The notes: a model not told the origin generated them from the sequence alone. Numbered from the stretch's first letter, positions 18,752 to 28,934 are shown. The stretch is DNA of 64,000 bases from Planctomycetota bacterium (GCA_016745075.1 JADGDD010000005.1:1-64000); one strand, 5' to 3'. Translations and numbers: made by a program.

Positions 18752-19105
18752 TTACGCGAGTTCCGTGTCGTCTGGTTGAGCAGGGGCTGCTTGTTCCGGT
18801 GCATCGTTACCAAGGAAAGAGAGCAGTGGGTCAATCAATTCATCAAGGTCACTGGTATAATCTCCGCTTTCGATGCGGTCACGCAGCTCCGTAACGCGAT
18901 GAAGATCTACGGGATCCATCTCTTTGAGGATATCCACGTAACGAGCAATATCGGCGCGGCTAATAGACACTTCATCATTACCGTTACTACCTTTTTCGGC
19001 TGCGGAAGCGCCGGTAGAGGACGTAGCTGATTTCTTATCGAGCTTTTCCAGCTGGCGTTTGCGAGCAAGAGCATCTAAATCGCTAAAGTGTGGGCCAATT
19101 TCCAT
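18752..19105 (-). CDS. FlgM-like protein (putative anti-sigma-28 factor)
   Basis: This protein has 117 residues from the ATG at 19105; a longer frame from 19195 has no typical start region. The N-terminal half is polar and probably disordered. Residues 45-105 match the FlgM pattern: DEVSIS, then a helix, RVTELRDRIESGDY and a final ELIDPLL helix. FlgM binds the flagellar sigma factor FliA and holds it inactive. No flagellar gene is in the window, so the partner cannot be named. The similarity is seen by eye, and a domain search would decide. Confidence 0.6.
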   Translation of the reverse strand: MEIGPHFSDLDALARKRQLEKLDKKSATSSTGASAAEKGSNGNDEVSISRADIARYVDILKEMDPVDLHRVTELRDRIESGDYTSDLDELIDPLLSFLGNDAPEQAAPAQPDDTELA

Positions 19106-19167
19106 GATAACTTTCGAAGGGACCGGCGATGAGAGCCAGAAGCTAAGGTGGTAGTGGGTGAGAAAGA

Positions 19168-19202
19168 ATACTAGTGTAGGACAATCCCTACACAACTAGT
19201 AT
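19168..19202. other. Imperfect inverted repeat upstream of the FlgM-like gene
   Basis: ATACTAGTGTAGG at 19168-19180 faces CCTACACAACTAGTAT at 19187-19202; the arms pair with a three-base bulge. It lies 60-100 bp before the FlgM-like start and could be an operator or RNA hairpin. The rest of 19106-19429 shows no gene. Confidence 0.4.
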
Positions 19203-19355
19203 CGGCTAAGCACATAGAGACTTAACCTTTTTTCTTTCAAGAACGGAGTTAGAGTGGCTATTTCTATAAGTCTCTGTTGAAACAGTACCTAAATGTTTTT
19301 AAGATAGGTTTTGAACGCAACGCTTGAAACGATATTGATGAATCTCGTATACACA

Positions 19356-19388
19356 ACAAGGTTCCTACTTATTTAGTAGGAACCTTGT
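19356..19388. terminator. Strong hairpin downstream of the ferredoxin gene
   Basis: Perfect 13-bp arms (ACAAGGTTCCTAC and its complement) flank a 7-base loop, 42 bp after the ferredoxin stop on the minus strand. Neither side has a clear T-run, so it is a terminator or processing hairpin of uncertain type. Confidence 0.55.
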
Positions 19389-19429
19389 GTGGTGTAGTTC
19401 TCATTGTTAATATTATTTGTTAAGTGCTC

Positions 19430-19684
19430 TTAGCTACCAGCAAACTTGATAACTTCTACAGGACAGCCTTCAGCTGCTTCTTCGATTGCATCAGAGCTTT
19501 CGTCAGAGATCTCATCGGTAAGTGGGCTGCGTGCTTTATCGTTTTCGTCTTCTGCGCCGTCGGTACGAGATTCAGCACGAATCACGCAAGAGTCTTCTGT
19601 GACAGAAAAGACTTCAGGGCAGGTAGTTTCACAGGCGTTGCAGACAATGCAGCCTTCTTCAATCCAAACAGATGTGATAGCCAT
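19430..19684 (-). CDS. Small [4Fe-4S] ferredoxin
   Basis: This protein has 84 residues. Cysteines C12, C15, C18 and C22 form CxxCxxCxxxCP, with C33 and C74 (GCPVEVIKF) further on. This matches mono-cluster bacterial ferredoxins, in which three N-terminal cysteines and the late one bind the cluster and two others may form a disulfide. The middle (40-72) is an acidic insert. It is a soluble low-potential electron carrier. AGGA lies 8 bases before the ATG. It is probably transcribed alone. Confidence 0.92.
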   Translation of the reverse strand: MAITSVWIEEGCIVCNACETTCPEVFSVTEDSCVIRAESRTDGAEDENDKARSPLTDEISDESSDAIEEAAEGCPVEVIKFAGS

Positions 19685-19803
19685 GGTGGCAATCCTTTCA
19701 TATGAGTGTCCCAGCAGGGGGAGGTGCTTGCGAGCGAGGCAGAGCGCCTCATTCTGGAGCGAAAGGTACTAAGGCATTGACCGGGAGCAAATAGATTTCG
19801 CGC

Positions 19804-20691
19804 ATGAAAATCGGAGTTACGGACCTTTTCATCCTGAGTGCAGTTAAGGGATTGCGATCATTGGCACCTGATACGGGATGTCGACTGGGGGCAAAAATTG
19901 GCCTCATGGCTTATCATCTTGGTCTACGTCGACGGGTCGTTGCGGACAATGTGACACGTGCTCTTGGAGTGCGTGGCCGTGTACGAAAACATATTATTCG
20001 CAAGAGTTATCTTAATCTTGGTGCTGCATTCCTAGAAGCTTGGCCCTTGTCTATGCCAGGTGGACTTGCCAGTGCCTCGATAGTAGAGGTGAACCCACTG
20101 ACCTTACGGAAACATGTTGATGAAGGCGGTATTGTTTTGACTGGTCATATCGGCTCGTGGGATGCACTGGGTGTTTGTATTTCTAGCAAACGTCCGTTCT
20201 ATGTGTATGCTACTGCGCAACATAATGCGACAGCAGATAGATTAATTACGGAAACGAGAGAAATGCTTGGTTCTCGGATGGTTGCAGTACGTGGTGGAGA
20301 CCGTCGTGGTGCACTGAATGTTATTCGGGCATTACGCAAAGGTGAAGGGCTGGTTGGGATGTTGGCAGACCAAGGACCACGGCCAGAGGTTGGTACAGCA
20401 GCGTGGTTTTTAGGTCAACCAACCTATTGCCATCATGGTCCTGTTTTTATTGCGGGTAAAGCAGGTGGTGCCCCTTTGCATCCTATGATTTGTGTACGTA
20501 CCGGAGCTGCGAAATATAGAGCGTATGCTTTGCGTTCAGAAATGGTGGGCACAGACGGCGGCCAAGAAGCCATTCAACGAAGCATGGATAGATTATCTGA
20601 AATGATACGGCTGTGCCCAACCCAATATTTTTGGCATCATCGACGATTTAAATATCGTGCAGATGATCTAGAAAATATAGAATCAATGTAA
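19804..20691 (+). CDS. LpxL/HtrB-family lipid A-type acyltransferase
   Basis: This protein has 295 residues. The catalytic HxxxxD is H115-D120 in TGHIGSWD. Other family marks are GLRRRVVADNVTRALG near the N-terminus, GMLADQGPRP at about 193-202, and the C-terminal YFWHHRRFKYR. Such enzymes transfer a secondary acyl chain onto lipid A precursors at the inner membrane, which implies an outer membrane with lipopolysaccharide. No obvious ribosome site lies close to the ATG. The gene converges with the gene at 20753-21838. Confidence 0.88.
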   Translation: MKIGVTDLFILSAVKGLRSLAPDTGCRLGAKIGLMAYHLGLRRRVVADNVTRALGVRGRVRKHIIRKSYLNLGAAFLEAWPLSMPGGLASASIVEVNPLTLRKHVDEGGIVLTGHIGSWDALGVCISSKRPFYVYATAQHNATADRLITETREMLGSRMVAVRGGDRRGALNVIRALRKGEGLVGMLADQGPRPEVGTAAWFLGQPTYCHHGPVFIAGKAGGAPLHPMICVRTGAAKYRAYALRSEMVGTDGGQEAIQRSMDRLSEMIRLCPTQYFWHHRRFKYRADDLENIESM

Positions 20692-20733
20692 CATAGGTTA
20701 TTTGCTTACGACTATTCCTGCATATTCAGAAAT

Positions 20734-20755
20734 AGAGACCGGCTCTTGTTTTTTA
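20734..20755 (+). terminator. Weak terminator-like hairpin after the acyltransferase gene
   Basis: AGAG and CTCT flank a short GC-rich loop and are followed by TGTTTTTTATT, 43 bp after the stop. The stem is only 4 bp, so support is weak. Confidence 0.3.
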
Positions 20756-21838
20756 TTCAAGCCCTTTTTGTTCAAGCCATGTAATAATGCGTTTTACATC
20801 ATGCGGTGGTGCGGCAATAAGTAATGAATTATTGTGAGCAAGAGCATAGAGAGCAAAATCAGGCTGTGAAAAAAGGTCTTGATGGCGTTGTGAAATTTGT
20901 GCATGAATAGTAGCAAGAGTCAAAGGGTCGCTCAGAACAGGAAGGCGTACTATAACTCGTTGCCAAGCAGGATGTGTGTGGCTGCATAGTTGGGTGTTCT
21001 CTGTCGCAAGGTCACAGCAGAGTATGCCATGAATCCAAGCGGCTTGTACGCCCACTTTCTGTAAATGACGAGGAATATCACGCAGTGTACATTTCGGAAT
21101 GGTGATAGGCGCAGAAAATGGCTGACGAAGTAGTTGTGGGCGCACGCTTATTCCTGCGCACCCTTTGCGGTGTAGATTGATGAATAACTCGTTCCATGAG
21201 TCTGCGTATAGAGCGCTTGTTGTATGTGCTTGTTGGCTTGGCAGATGTATCGCTTCAGCAAGCATAGGGATTGGGTGTTTTGGTGATTCAAGACAGGCAA
21301 GGATATTATGGAAATGCTGTAGGCCTTCAGGGCTGAGGGTCGCAGACCAAGTATGGCCCATGTAATCAATACTTGCCTGATCAACCAGCCACGGCTCTAA
21401 CAGTTGTCGGACGAGGGGGAGCATCGCTGACCCATTTTCTGGTCCATAGGAACGGACGGAATTACTTAGTGCTGTATTTACAGAAAGCTTGTTGCTCTGA
21501 GAGAGGAATACAGTGCCATCTGGGCGTGGGCTCCACCAGCAGTTCAAACTAAATGCAAGCGCTTGTTTGGCTTGTGTAATTGGTATATCACGGAGGAGCA
21601 GTAGTGGCTGTGTATTCTGAATATTATTTTGAATAAGATCGTGGCCAAAAATATAATTGCCCTGAGTGCTCTCTGAAAAAACGGCGGCAATGCTCATGCC
21701 ATTCATGTCTTGTGCTGCAAGCGATATGCGGGCTTCAGCAGCGAAGCAGAAGGTTTGATGAGCGGTGAGTATGAGTAAAAAACAAGGCAGCCACCCTTTA
21801 AGGGTGGCTGATAAAGTACGTTGAGCGGATAACGCCAT
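20753..21838 (-). CDS. Exported protein with two STN/secretin-like segments
   Basis: This protein has 361 residues with a signal peptide (WLPCFLLILTAHQTFCFAAE). Residues 37-110 resemble the short STN domain found at the start of secretins and TonB receptors (ISLAAQDMNGMSIAAVF, then LLLRDIPITQAKQAL). A second similar piece lies near 230-280 (ISVRPQLL, then CTLRDIPRHLQKVGVQ). No secretin channel domain or transmembrane barrel is visible. It starts 17 bp after the threonine synthase stop, so it may be co-transcribed. The function is unknown; an envelope-assembly role is inference. Confidence 0.72.
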   Translation of the reverse strand: MALSAQRTLSATLKGWLPCFLLILTAHQTFCFAAEARISLAAQDMNGMSIAAVFSESTQGNYIFGHDLIQNNIQNTQPLLLLRDIPITQAKQALAFSLNCWWSPRPDGTVFLSQSNKLSVNTALSNSVRSYGPENGSAMLPLVRQLLEPWLVDQASIDYMGHTWSATLSPEGLQHFHNILACLESPKHPIPMLAEAIHLPSQQAHTTSALYADSWNELFINLHRKGCAGISVRPQLLRQPFSAPITIPKCTLRDIPRHLQKVGVQAAWIHGILCCDLATENTQLCSHTHPAWQRVIVRLPVLSDPLTLATIHAQISQRHQDLFSQPDFALYALAHNNSLLIAAPPHDVKRIITWLEQKGLE

Positions 21839-21855
21839 CGGAGGTCGCAGACAGC

Positions 21856-23205
21856 TTAGCTTAATTGGTCATCCATATGACGCATCACCGCATCATAAAC
21901 GGCATCACGTTTGGAAGGCAGTTCCACAAATTTATTGCAATGTTTTGATTGAACGCCTTCAATGTTACCGAGGTGGTAATTCAGTTTCGAATCTGTGAAT
22001 TTGAGGCCATGGGCAGTGCTAATAACGACAACACGGTCATTGGCACTAATATCACCACGGTCTGCAAATTTCTTCAGTCCGGCAAGGGCAACGCCTGTGT
22101 GTGGGCAATTAAAGAGGCCAGTGCGGTCAGCAAGGGTACTGGCTTCTGCTAATTCTTGCTCACTCGCTTCTTCAACCATGCCACCATGGCGCATCAGGTA
22201 GCGTATTGCTTTGCTACGACTGACCGGGTCACCAATGCGAATAGCGCTTGCTTGGGTATTGCCAGCAGTGATCGATTCAAAATTTTCCCAGTTATTTTTG
22301 TAACAAGTGTAGAGCGGGTTAGCGAGTTGTGCTTGGCAGCAGACAATTTTAGGAATGCGAGAAATAATACCCAGTTCTTTAATCTCTTCAAAGCCTTTGT
22401 AGAGTGCACTGACATTGCCAAGGTTGCCGCCAGGAATAAATATCCAATCTGGAATTGCCCAGTCAAATTGCTGGACAATTTCTGTGGCAATGGTTTTTTG
22501 ACCTTCTACGCGCAGGCTGTTCATAGAGTTGGCAAGGTAGAGTTTTTTATCGACGGTTAATTCTTGTACCAAATTCATGCAACCGTCAAAATCTGTATCT
22601 AAGGCAAGCGTTAAACTATTATTTGCCATTGGCTGGATAAGTTGTCCGGGAGAAATCTTACCGCGTGGGATAAGTACGACACTAGTAATGCCAGCAGCGG
22701 CGCAGTATGCAGCGAGGGCAGCAGAAGTGTCGCCAGTGGAAGCGCAGGCAACGCCCATAATGTCTTGTTTGCCGCTTTTAATCATGTGATTGACTTGACT
22801 GACTAGAACAGTCATGCCTAAGTCTTTAAAAGAGCCAGTATGAGAAACGCCACATTGTTTGACCCATAAGTCTGGAATACCAATACTTTTACCGTAACGC
22901 TCGGCCCAAAATAAATTGGTGCCGCCTTCGTCTAAGCTAACAACGTCTTCGTCTGGAATATTTGGCAGAACCAATTCTTTTTTGCCCCATACACCAGAGC
23001 CATAGGGCCACATGGTGCGCTTGTAACGTTTATCCCAGAGGTTCATCCAAGATGCGGCGCTACGCTGTTTAAGCGCGTCCAAATCATGAGCAACTTCCAG
23101 CAGGCCACCATCAGGGCTGCGGTAAATTATTTCGTCTAATTCCCAACGGCCAGATTGTGTTCCGGCATCTTGAAACCATGCATCGTTTTTCATGGCTTGC
23201 ATCAT
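21856..23205 (-). CDS. thrC: Threonine synthase
   Basis: This protein has 449 residues from the ATG at 23205; other in-frame starts are 23268, 23202 and 23193. It is a PLP enzyme converting O-phosphohomoserine to threonine. The PLP lysine is K127 in HTGSFKDLGM. The serine/threonine-binding loop CASTGDTSAALAAYC and the phosphate-binding IPGGNLGNVSALYKG are clear. The late segment CPHTGVALAGLKKF is also typical. No other threonine-pathway gene is adjacent. A divergent FHA-kinase gene lies 200 bp upstream. Confidence 0.93.
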   Translation of the reverse strand: MMQAMKNDAWFQDAGTQSGRWELDEIIYRSPDGGLLEVAHDLDALKQRSAASWMNLWDKRYKRTMWPYGSGVWGKKELVLPNIPDEDVVSLDEGGTNLFWAERYGKSIGIPDLWVKQCGVSHTGSFKDLGMTVLVSQVNHMIKSGKQDIMGVACASTGDTSAALAAYCAAAGITSVVLIPRGKISPGQLIQPMANNSLTLALDTDFDGCMNLVQELTVDKKLYLANSMNSLRVEGQKTIATEIVQQFDWAIPDWIFIPGGNLGNVSALYKGFEEIKELGIISRIPKIVCCQAQLANPLYTCYKNNWENFESITAGNTQASAIRIGDPVSRSKAIRYLMRHGGMVEEASEQELAEASTLADRTGLFNCPHTGVALAGLKKFADRGDISANDRVVVISTAHGLKFTDSKLNYHLGNIEGVQSKHCNKFVELPSKRDAVYDAVMRHMDDQLS

Positions 23206-23406
23206 GGTAAGGACTTTTCCTGACGCAAGACAGTGCTCTTGCTTCAAGAAAAATCGAAACATATGCATGTCTTAAGTGTATACATAAGTGTCGATTATAA
23301 GCTTGGTAGCAAGGACTGTTGGATTACCTGCTTGCTTGATGGAAGGGGGGCTGCAATCATATTACTTAACGACACGCACCAGACGTGTACGAGGGGTGCT
23401 AACCAG

Positions 23407-24705
23407 ATGATAGACGTGCTGATTCGATTCCGAACACATGATGGTCGTCCAGAGACGATAACTGCTGATATGATGTCTAATGGCTGTATTGTTGGACGTA
23501 AAGAGGGTGGTGTTGCTCACGTTGAGATTGATGATTCAGTACTCAGCCGTAAGCATTGCTTATTAGAGATGATTGGTGATAATCTTATTGTAGAAGACCT
23601 TGATTCGAGCAATGGAACATGGGTTAATGGTGAAAAACTGAAACAGCGAACCATGCTTTTTGAAGGTGATATTATTCGTATTGGTAGTACTAGCCTGACT
23701 GTGGAGCTGGCACCGTTTGACGAAGAAGATGATTGTGTTGGCCGAGAGATAGAAGGCTACGACATTCAATCGGTATTGGGTAAAGGCAGTTACGGAACCG
23801 TTTATAAAGGTATACAGACTAATTTAGGTCGTTATGTCGCATTAAAACGATTGCACCCAGAACTGGCTAAAGATAAATCCAAGCGTGAGTCTTTTTTAAC
23901 AGAGGCTCGCCGCGCTGGTTTATTGAACCACCCACACTTGGTGCAAGTCCATGACGTAAAAGTCTCAGATGGCGAATATCTATTGGTTATGGAATTAGCG
24001 GAAGGGGGGAGTGCAGCAGAGCATATTGTGCCGCCACCACCCACAGGTGAGGTTTTAGAAGAAAGCGACCGCCAAAAAATATTCAGCATAGAGCAAATTA
24101 TGCAGTTGATTATTCATATTGGTAGAGCCCTCGCATATGCTGAATCACAGCGTATTATTCATAGAGATGTGAAACCAGCTAATATTCTTATGACAGCTGA
24201 TGGGACATTTAAATTGGGTGACCTTGGCATTGCTGCACCAATTACTGCGCATGGTAAGGCTAGCCAAACTCGCGCGCTTGGCAGTCCTTTATATGTGGCT
24301 CCAGAACAAGCTCGAGGCGGGGCAATTGATGCTCGTGCAGATATTTACGGACTTGGAGCTACAGTATGGCACTTGTTATGTGGTGAGCCAGTTTTTACGG
24401 GGAATAAGCGCGAAGTTATAGCGAAGCATCTTAATGAACCACTGCCGAGTCTTGTGAATCGTGTTCCTGGCCTGAACCCGTCTGTAGTGAAGCTTGTTAC
24501 TTCAATGTTGTCCAAAGATCCAAGCGAACGCCCTGCTGATGGTAATGAGTTGGTCGCATTGGCTGAAGCCTGTGTTCAACAAGGTAACTTACGTACTATT
24601 CCCAAAGCTGGTGGTACTAGTGGTAGGAGCAGCCGCAAGCGAGGTGCAACTCGTGGCCGTCGTCGTTCTCGTGGTGGTGGCTCCCGTCGTCGTAGAAGGC
24701 GTTAA
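23407..24705 (+). CDS. FHA domain - Ser/Thr protein kinase with Arg/Gly-rich tail
   Basis: This protein has 432 residues. The ATG at 23407 (GAGGGG upstream) is preferred because the domain starts there. An FHA domain covers about 27-85 (IVGRKEGG, SVLSRKHC, SSNGTWVNG) and binds phosphothreonine. The kinase domain covers about 118-390: glycine loop GKGSYG at 125-130, K147, catalytic HRDVKPAN at 252-259, DLG in place of DFG at 272-274, and APE at 298-300. There is no membrane segment. The tail (405-432) is nearly all Arg, Gly and Ser and may bind nucleic acid or acidic partners (inference). Confidence 0.93.
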   Translation: MIDVLIRFRTHDGRPETITADMMSNGCIVGRKEGGVAHVEIDDSVLSRKHCLLEMIGDNLIVEDLDSSNGTWVNGEKLKQRTMLFEGDIIRIGSTSLTVELAPFDEEDDCVGREIEGYDIQSVLGKGSYGTVYKGIQTNLGRYVALKRLHPELAKDKSKRESFLTEARRAGLLNHPHLVQVHDVKVSDGEYLLVMELAEGGSAAEHIVPPPPTGEVLEESDRQKIFSIEQIMQLIIHIGRALAYAESQRIIHRDVKPANILMTADGTFKLGDLGIAAPITAHGKASQTRALGSPLYVAPEQARGGAIDARADIYGLGATVWHLLCGEPVFTGNKREVIAKHLNEPLPSLVNRVPGLNPSVVKLVTSMLSKDPSERPADGNELVALAEACVQQGNLRTIPKAGGTSGRSSRKRGATRGRRRSRGGGSRRRRRR

Positions 24706-24763
24706 GTCTTTAATTCATATGTGCTTATGTGTAATGCCCCTGTGTCACGCTGAAAATAATTGC

Positions 24764-24792
24764 TTGACCGCGCCTCATCTTCTTTGCATACC
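24764..24792 (+). promoter_or_regulatory. Candidate sigma-70 promoter for topA
   Basis: TTGACC at 24764-24769 is followed after 17 bases by CATACC (24787-24792), about 65 bp before the topA start. The -35 is good but the -10 is poor. Confidence 0.3.
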
Positions 24793-24858
24793 TTGCCCCC
24801 GCGGTTAGCCGAAAGCGGTTGCTGTGACGCGGGTGTACGCAAGTGAGGTGAAACGGTT

Positions 24859-27528
24859 ATGAGCAAGTATCTGGTTATAGTGGAATCGCCAGCCAAGGCG
24901 AAAACAATCAACAAATATCTCGGTTCAGATTATATTGTGAAGTCCAGTATTGGTCATATTCGAGATCTGCCCACAGGTAAAGGCACTGGCACGAAAAAGC
25001 CCTTAAAACGTTTAAGCACTAAGGGCATGACTGACGCGCAAAAAGAAAAAGCTCGTGCCAAACGTGAACAAGAAAAACTGGTTCGGACGATGGGTATAGA
25101 CCCACTCAAAGACTGGGTTGCTCGGTATGAAATTTTGCCTGGTAAAGAAAAAGTTTTAGACGAACTACAAAAGCTCGCAAAAAAATCTGAACGTATCTTC
25201 CTTGCAACTGACTTGGACCGCGAGGGAGAAGCCATCGCATGGCACCTGCGTGAGGCGATCGGTGGTGATGATGACCGTTACCAACGCGTGACCTTTTCAG
25301 AAATTACCAAGAAGGCAATTCAGGCAGCATTCTCTGAGCCAAGCCAATTGGATATGAATCGTGTTAACGCTCAGCAGGCGCGTCGCTTTCTTGACCGCCT
25401 CGTTGGTTTTATGCTCTCTCCACTGTTGTGGAAAAAAGTAGCACGAGGGCTTTCCGCAGGCCGCGTGCAATCGGTTGCTGCAAAATTGGTCGTAGAACGA
25501 GAACATGAAATAGCGGCATTTATTCCAGAAGAGTACTGGGATATGTTTGCTGACCTCAATAAAGATGGTGCTTCTCAGTTTCGTGCGCAAGTTACCAAGG
25601 CAGATGGTAAAGCTTACCGTCCAACTAGCCAAGCTGAATCGGAAGCGGCAGAAGCTATTTTGCGAAGTGCACAATATCGCATTACTAAGAGGGATGATAA
25701 GCCGGCAAAAAGCAAACCGTATGCACCGTTTATTACCTCTACTTTACAACAATCTGCCAGTGTCCGTATGGGTTTTGGCGTAAAAAAAACAATGATGCTT
25801 GCCCAACGTTTGTATGAAGCTGGTTATATTACCTACATGCGTACTGACTCCACCAATATCAGTGCAGATGCTATCGCAAGTTGTCGTGAGTATGTAACAA
25901 AAACGTATGGTGGTCAGTACGTTCCAGAAAACCCCAATATCTATAGTAGTAAAAAGAATGCACAGGAAGCGCATGAAGCGATTCGTCCATCAGATGTGCG
26001 CGTGGAATCAACAGACTTGAAAGGGGTTGATGCCGATGCCTTGCGTTTGTATGACCTCATTCGCAATCAATTTATTGCCTGCCAAATGCCACCAGCGGTA
26101 TATGATACTACCAGTTTGGTGATTGGTGCAGATAAATATGAATTACGTGCACGTGGTCGGGTTATGCGTTTTGACGGTTGGATGAAAGTCTTGCCGCCAG
26201 CCAAGAAAAAGGGCGAAGAAGATACCCAGTTGCCAGATCTACAAGCAGGCGATGGCTTATCATTGGAAACACTTTTTCCCGCTCAGCATTTCACCAAACC
26301 GCCAGCTCGTTTTAGTGAAGCCAGCTTGGTTAAAGAATTAGAGAAACGTGGCATTGGTCGCCCGTCTACTTACGCTGCTATTATTTCAACCATTCAAGAC
26401 CGTGGGTACGTGCGTATAGATAAAAAACGTTTCTATGCAGAAAAAATGGGCGATATCGTTACCGACCGTTTGCAAAATAATTTTTCTGAATTGATGGATT
26501 ATAGTTTTACCGCAGGCATGGAAGAACGTTTGGATGACGTTGCTGAAGGTGAAAAAGTATGGAAAGATGTACTTAATAATTTCTATTCAGAATTTACCGG
26601 TGATTTACAGGCGGCTGATGCAAATATGAAGCCGAACGATCCAACGCCAACCAGTATTCCATGTGAAAAATGTTCACGGACCATGAGTATTCGTACTGGC
26701 CGTACCGGTGTCTTTCTTGGTTGTTCCGGTTATGCGGAAAAAGGTGACGATAAATGTACTGCCACCGTCAATCTTGTTTCTGGTGATGAGGCAGTCGATA
26801 TCGATGTAGATGAAAACGCCGAAGTAGATGCGTTACGTAGCAAACGTCGTTGCTCCTTGTGTGGTGCCGCGATGATGAGTTATTTGGTAGACGAAGGGCA
26901 CAAACTGCACATTTGTGATAATAATCCAAATTGTTCTGGTAATGAAATAGAAGAAGGCACCTTCAAAATTAAAGGTTACGAAGGCCCCATTATCGAATGT
27001 GATAAATGCGGTGCAGATATGGAATTAAAATCTGGCCGTTTTGGTAAATATTTTGCCTGTACCAAATATCCAGATTGTAAAAACACCCGCAAGCTCTTGC
27101 GTAACGGTGAAGCGGCCCCGCCGAAAGCAGACCCTGTTCCTATGCCAGAGCTACCTTGTGAGAAAAGTGAATCGTATTTCATTCTTCGTGATGGGGCAGC
27201 CGGAATTTTCCTAGCATCAAGTATTTACCCAAAATCACGTGAAACAAAAAACCCACAGGTTGCAGACCTTGCGCGCCATCGTGATGAACTAGATCCTAAA
27301 TTCCTCTATCTTGCAGATGCACCGCAGGAAGACGATGAAGGTCGGTCAACTATCATTCGCTACAGTCGTAAAACAAAAACTCAGTATATCATGACTGAGG
27401 CAGATGGTAAGCCAAGTGGTTGGACAGCACTCTACGAAGATGGCAAATGGATTATTAGTAAAAAAGAAAAGAAAAAAGCTGCCACCAAAAAGAAAGCCAC
27501 CAAGAAAAAAGCTACAGCAAAGAAATAA
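24859..27528 (+). CDS. topA: DNA topoisomerase I
   Basis: This protein has 889 residues. It relaxes negatively supercoiled DNA by a transient 5'-phosphotyrosine link. The TOPRIM domain starts at the N-terminus ([12 protein letters not shown]) and contains [16 protein letters not shown] with its acidic metal site. The active-site tyrosine is Y326 in [10 protein letters not shown]. Cysteine zinc-ribbon repeats follow at about 600-760 ([24 protein letters not shown]). The last 25 residues are an all-Lys/Ala/Thr tail that probably adds DNA affinity. GAGGTG precedes the ATG. Confidence 0.97.
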   Translation: MSKYLVIVESPAKAKTINKYLGSDYIVKSSIGHIRDLPTGKGTGTKKPLKRLSTKGMTDAQKEKARAKREQEKLVRTMGIDPLKDWVARYEILPGKEKVLDELQKLAKKSERIFLATDLDREGEAIAWHLREAIGGDDDRYQRVTFSEITKKAIQAAFSEPSQLDMNRVNAQQARRFLDRLVGFMLSPLLWKKVARGLSAGRVQSVAAKLVVEREHEIAAFIPEEYWDMFADLNKDGASQFRAQVTKADGKAYRPTSQAESEAAEAILRSAQYRITKRDDKPAKSKPYAPFITSTLQQSASVRMGFGVKKTMMLAQRLYEAGYITYMRTDSTNISADAIASCREYVTKTYGGQYVPENPNIYSSKKNAQEAHEAIRPSDVRVESTDLKGVDADALRLYDLIRNQFIACQMPPAVYDTTSLVIGADKYELRARGRVMRFDGWMKVLPPAKKKGEEDTQLPDLQAGDGLSLETLFPAQHFTKPPARFSEASLVKELEKRGIGRPSTYAAIISTIQDRGYVRIDKKRFYAEKMGDIVTDRLQNNFSELMDYSFTAGMEERLDDVAEGEKVWKDVLNNFYSEFTGDLQAADANMKPNDPTPTSIPCEKCSRTMSIRTGRTGVFLGCSGYAEKGDDKCTATVNLVSGDEAVDIDVDENAEVDALRSKRRCSLCGAAMMSYLVDEGHKLHICDNNPNCSGNEIEEGTFKIKGYEGPIIECDKCGADMELKSGRFGKYFACTKYPDCKNTRKLLRNGEAAPPKADPVPMPELPCEKSESYFILRDGAAGIFLASSIYPKSRETKNPQVADLARHRDELDPKFLYLADAPQEDDEGRSTIIRYSRKTKTQYIMTEADGKPSGWTALYEDGKWIISKKEKKKAATKKKATKKKATAKK

Positions 27529-27662
27529 CTATAACAGTAGAGGTGAAGCCTTATAAAATAAGGACGTGTTTTGTTGGAGGGGAAGTAGGGGTATACATAT
27601 TATAGATGGATGCTTCTCTTTTCATCTTCGTCTCTCTTGTAAAACATCGGATGGAGTAAGAC

Positions 27663-28652
27663 ATGCACACATTCTCATCAACTCGCTATGAAAAAATGTC
27701 TTACCGCCGGTGTGGCCGCTCTGGTTTATTATTACCAGAAATTAGTCTTGGGGCATGGCAGGCTCTCGGTTCGTACCGTGATGATGTGGCGGCGCGTGAT
27801 ATTTTTTATACCGCTTTTGATAATGGCATTACCCATTTTGATTTTGCAAATAATTACGGAACACCAGCAGGTGCCAGCGAAGAGCTCTTTGGCCATATTC
27901 TGAAAGATATGCCGCGCGATGATTTAGTCATCAGTAGCAAAGCTGGTTATCGTATGAATGACGGCCCTTATGGTGAATGGGGTAGTCGGAAATATATCAT
28001 TTCGTCCTGTAATGCTTCACTCAAACGAATGGGTGTAGAGTATGTTGATGTTTTTTATTCGCATCGTTTCGATCCAGATACTCCACTAGAAGAAACGCTT
28101 GGTGCCTTGCATGCCTTGGTTCAGCAAGGCAAGGCTTTGTACATTGGCCTTTCCAGTTACCCAGAACCATACTTAACGCAGGCTTGTGCATTTATGCGTG
28201 AGAATGGACTTGCTCCGATTACCCTTTATCAGCCGATTTATAATCTCTTTAATCGCAACATAGAAGAAGATCAGTTACCTGCTGCTCATGCAGCAGGTGC
28301 AGGTGTAGTAACCTTTTCACCTCTTGCGCAAGGCTTGCTGACAGATCGTTATAAAAACGGTATTCCATCTGACAGTCGTGCTGCCCAGCAAGGCAATCTT
28401 GGTTCATGGATGCGCGGTATGATTACCGAAGAGGCCTTAGCCAAAGTGGCTCAATTTCGTGAAATAGCGGAGTCACGTGGCCAAAGCATCTCGCAAATGG
28501 CTCTTGCTTGGCAACTGCGTTGCTCAGAGATTACCTCAGTTATCTGTGGTGCTAGTTCTCAAAAGCAATTGCTCGAAAATATTGGCAGCATCAACAATAC
28601 TGAATTTACCGAAGAAGAACTCAGTCAGATAGATGCCATCTGCAATATGTAG
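27663..28652 (+). CDS. Aldo-keto reductase, YghZ-like
   Basis: This protein has 329 residues. It has the aldo-keto reductase fold with the Asp/Tyr pair in THFDFANNYG (about 58-67), the lysine in ISSKAGYR and the histidine in DVFYSHRFD. The pattern SLGAWQALG, then GPYGEWGSRKY, is that of the YghZ/potassium-channel-beta-like subgroup, which reduces small aldehydes such as L-glyceraldehyde 3-phosphate with NADPH. GGAG precedes the ATG. It appears to be a single-gene unit between topA and rpsT. The exact substrate cannot be read from the sequence. Confidence 0.9.
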   Translation: MHTFSSTRYEKMSYRRCGRSGLLLPEISLGAWQALGSYRDDVAARDIFYTAFDNGITHFDFANNYGTPAGASEELFGHILKDMPRDDLVISSKAGYRMNDGPYGEWGSRKYIISSCNASLKRMGVEYVDVFYSHRFDPDTPLEETLGALHALVQQGKALYIGLSSYPEPYLTQACAFMRENGLAPITLYQPIYNLFNRNIEEDQLPAAHAAGAGVVTFSPLAQGLLTDRYKNGIPSDSRAAQQGNLGSWMRGMITEEALAKVAQFREIAESRGQSISQMALAWQLRCSEITSVICGASSQKQLLENIGSINNTEFTEEELSQIDAICNM

Positions 28653-28934
28653 GTTTTCAAGAAGGGGCACCCAAGAGCAGGCTTAGTAGACCCGAACAGT
28701 AGCATTTTAGGACCACCTTGTCTATGTAACTCATTGTAGTGTCTGCCTCTCCGGTTTTCTGGTGTGTCTTTTTGGGGAAGGGCAAGAGTTACACTGCCCC
28801 ATTAAAGAAGAGCGTTGTCTACCTTACCAAGGACTTCTCGCTTGCTAACGCTGCTTTCTTCCCTATAAAGCCGCGCCCGCATTGTGGTCTGTTCCACTCT
28901 GCGTTTCCCGGTAACGATCCCAACAGGAGAGATC

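Noticed and set aside
27529..27565. Terminator after topA (CCTTAT-AAA-ATAAGG)
   Set aside because: Only a 6-bp AT-rich stem without a T-run.
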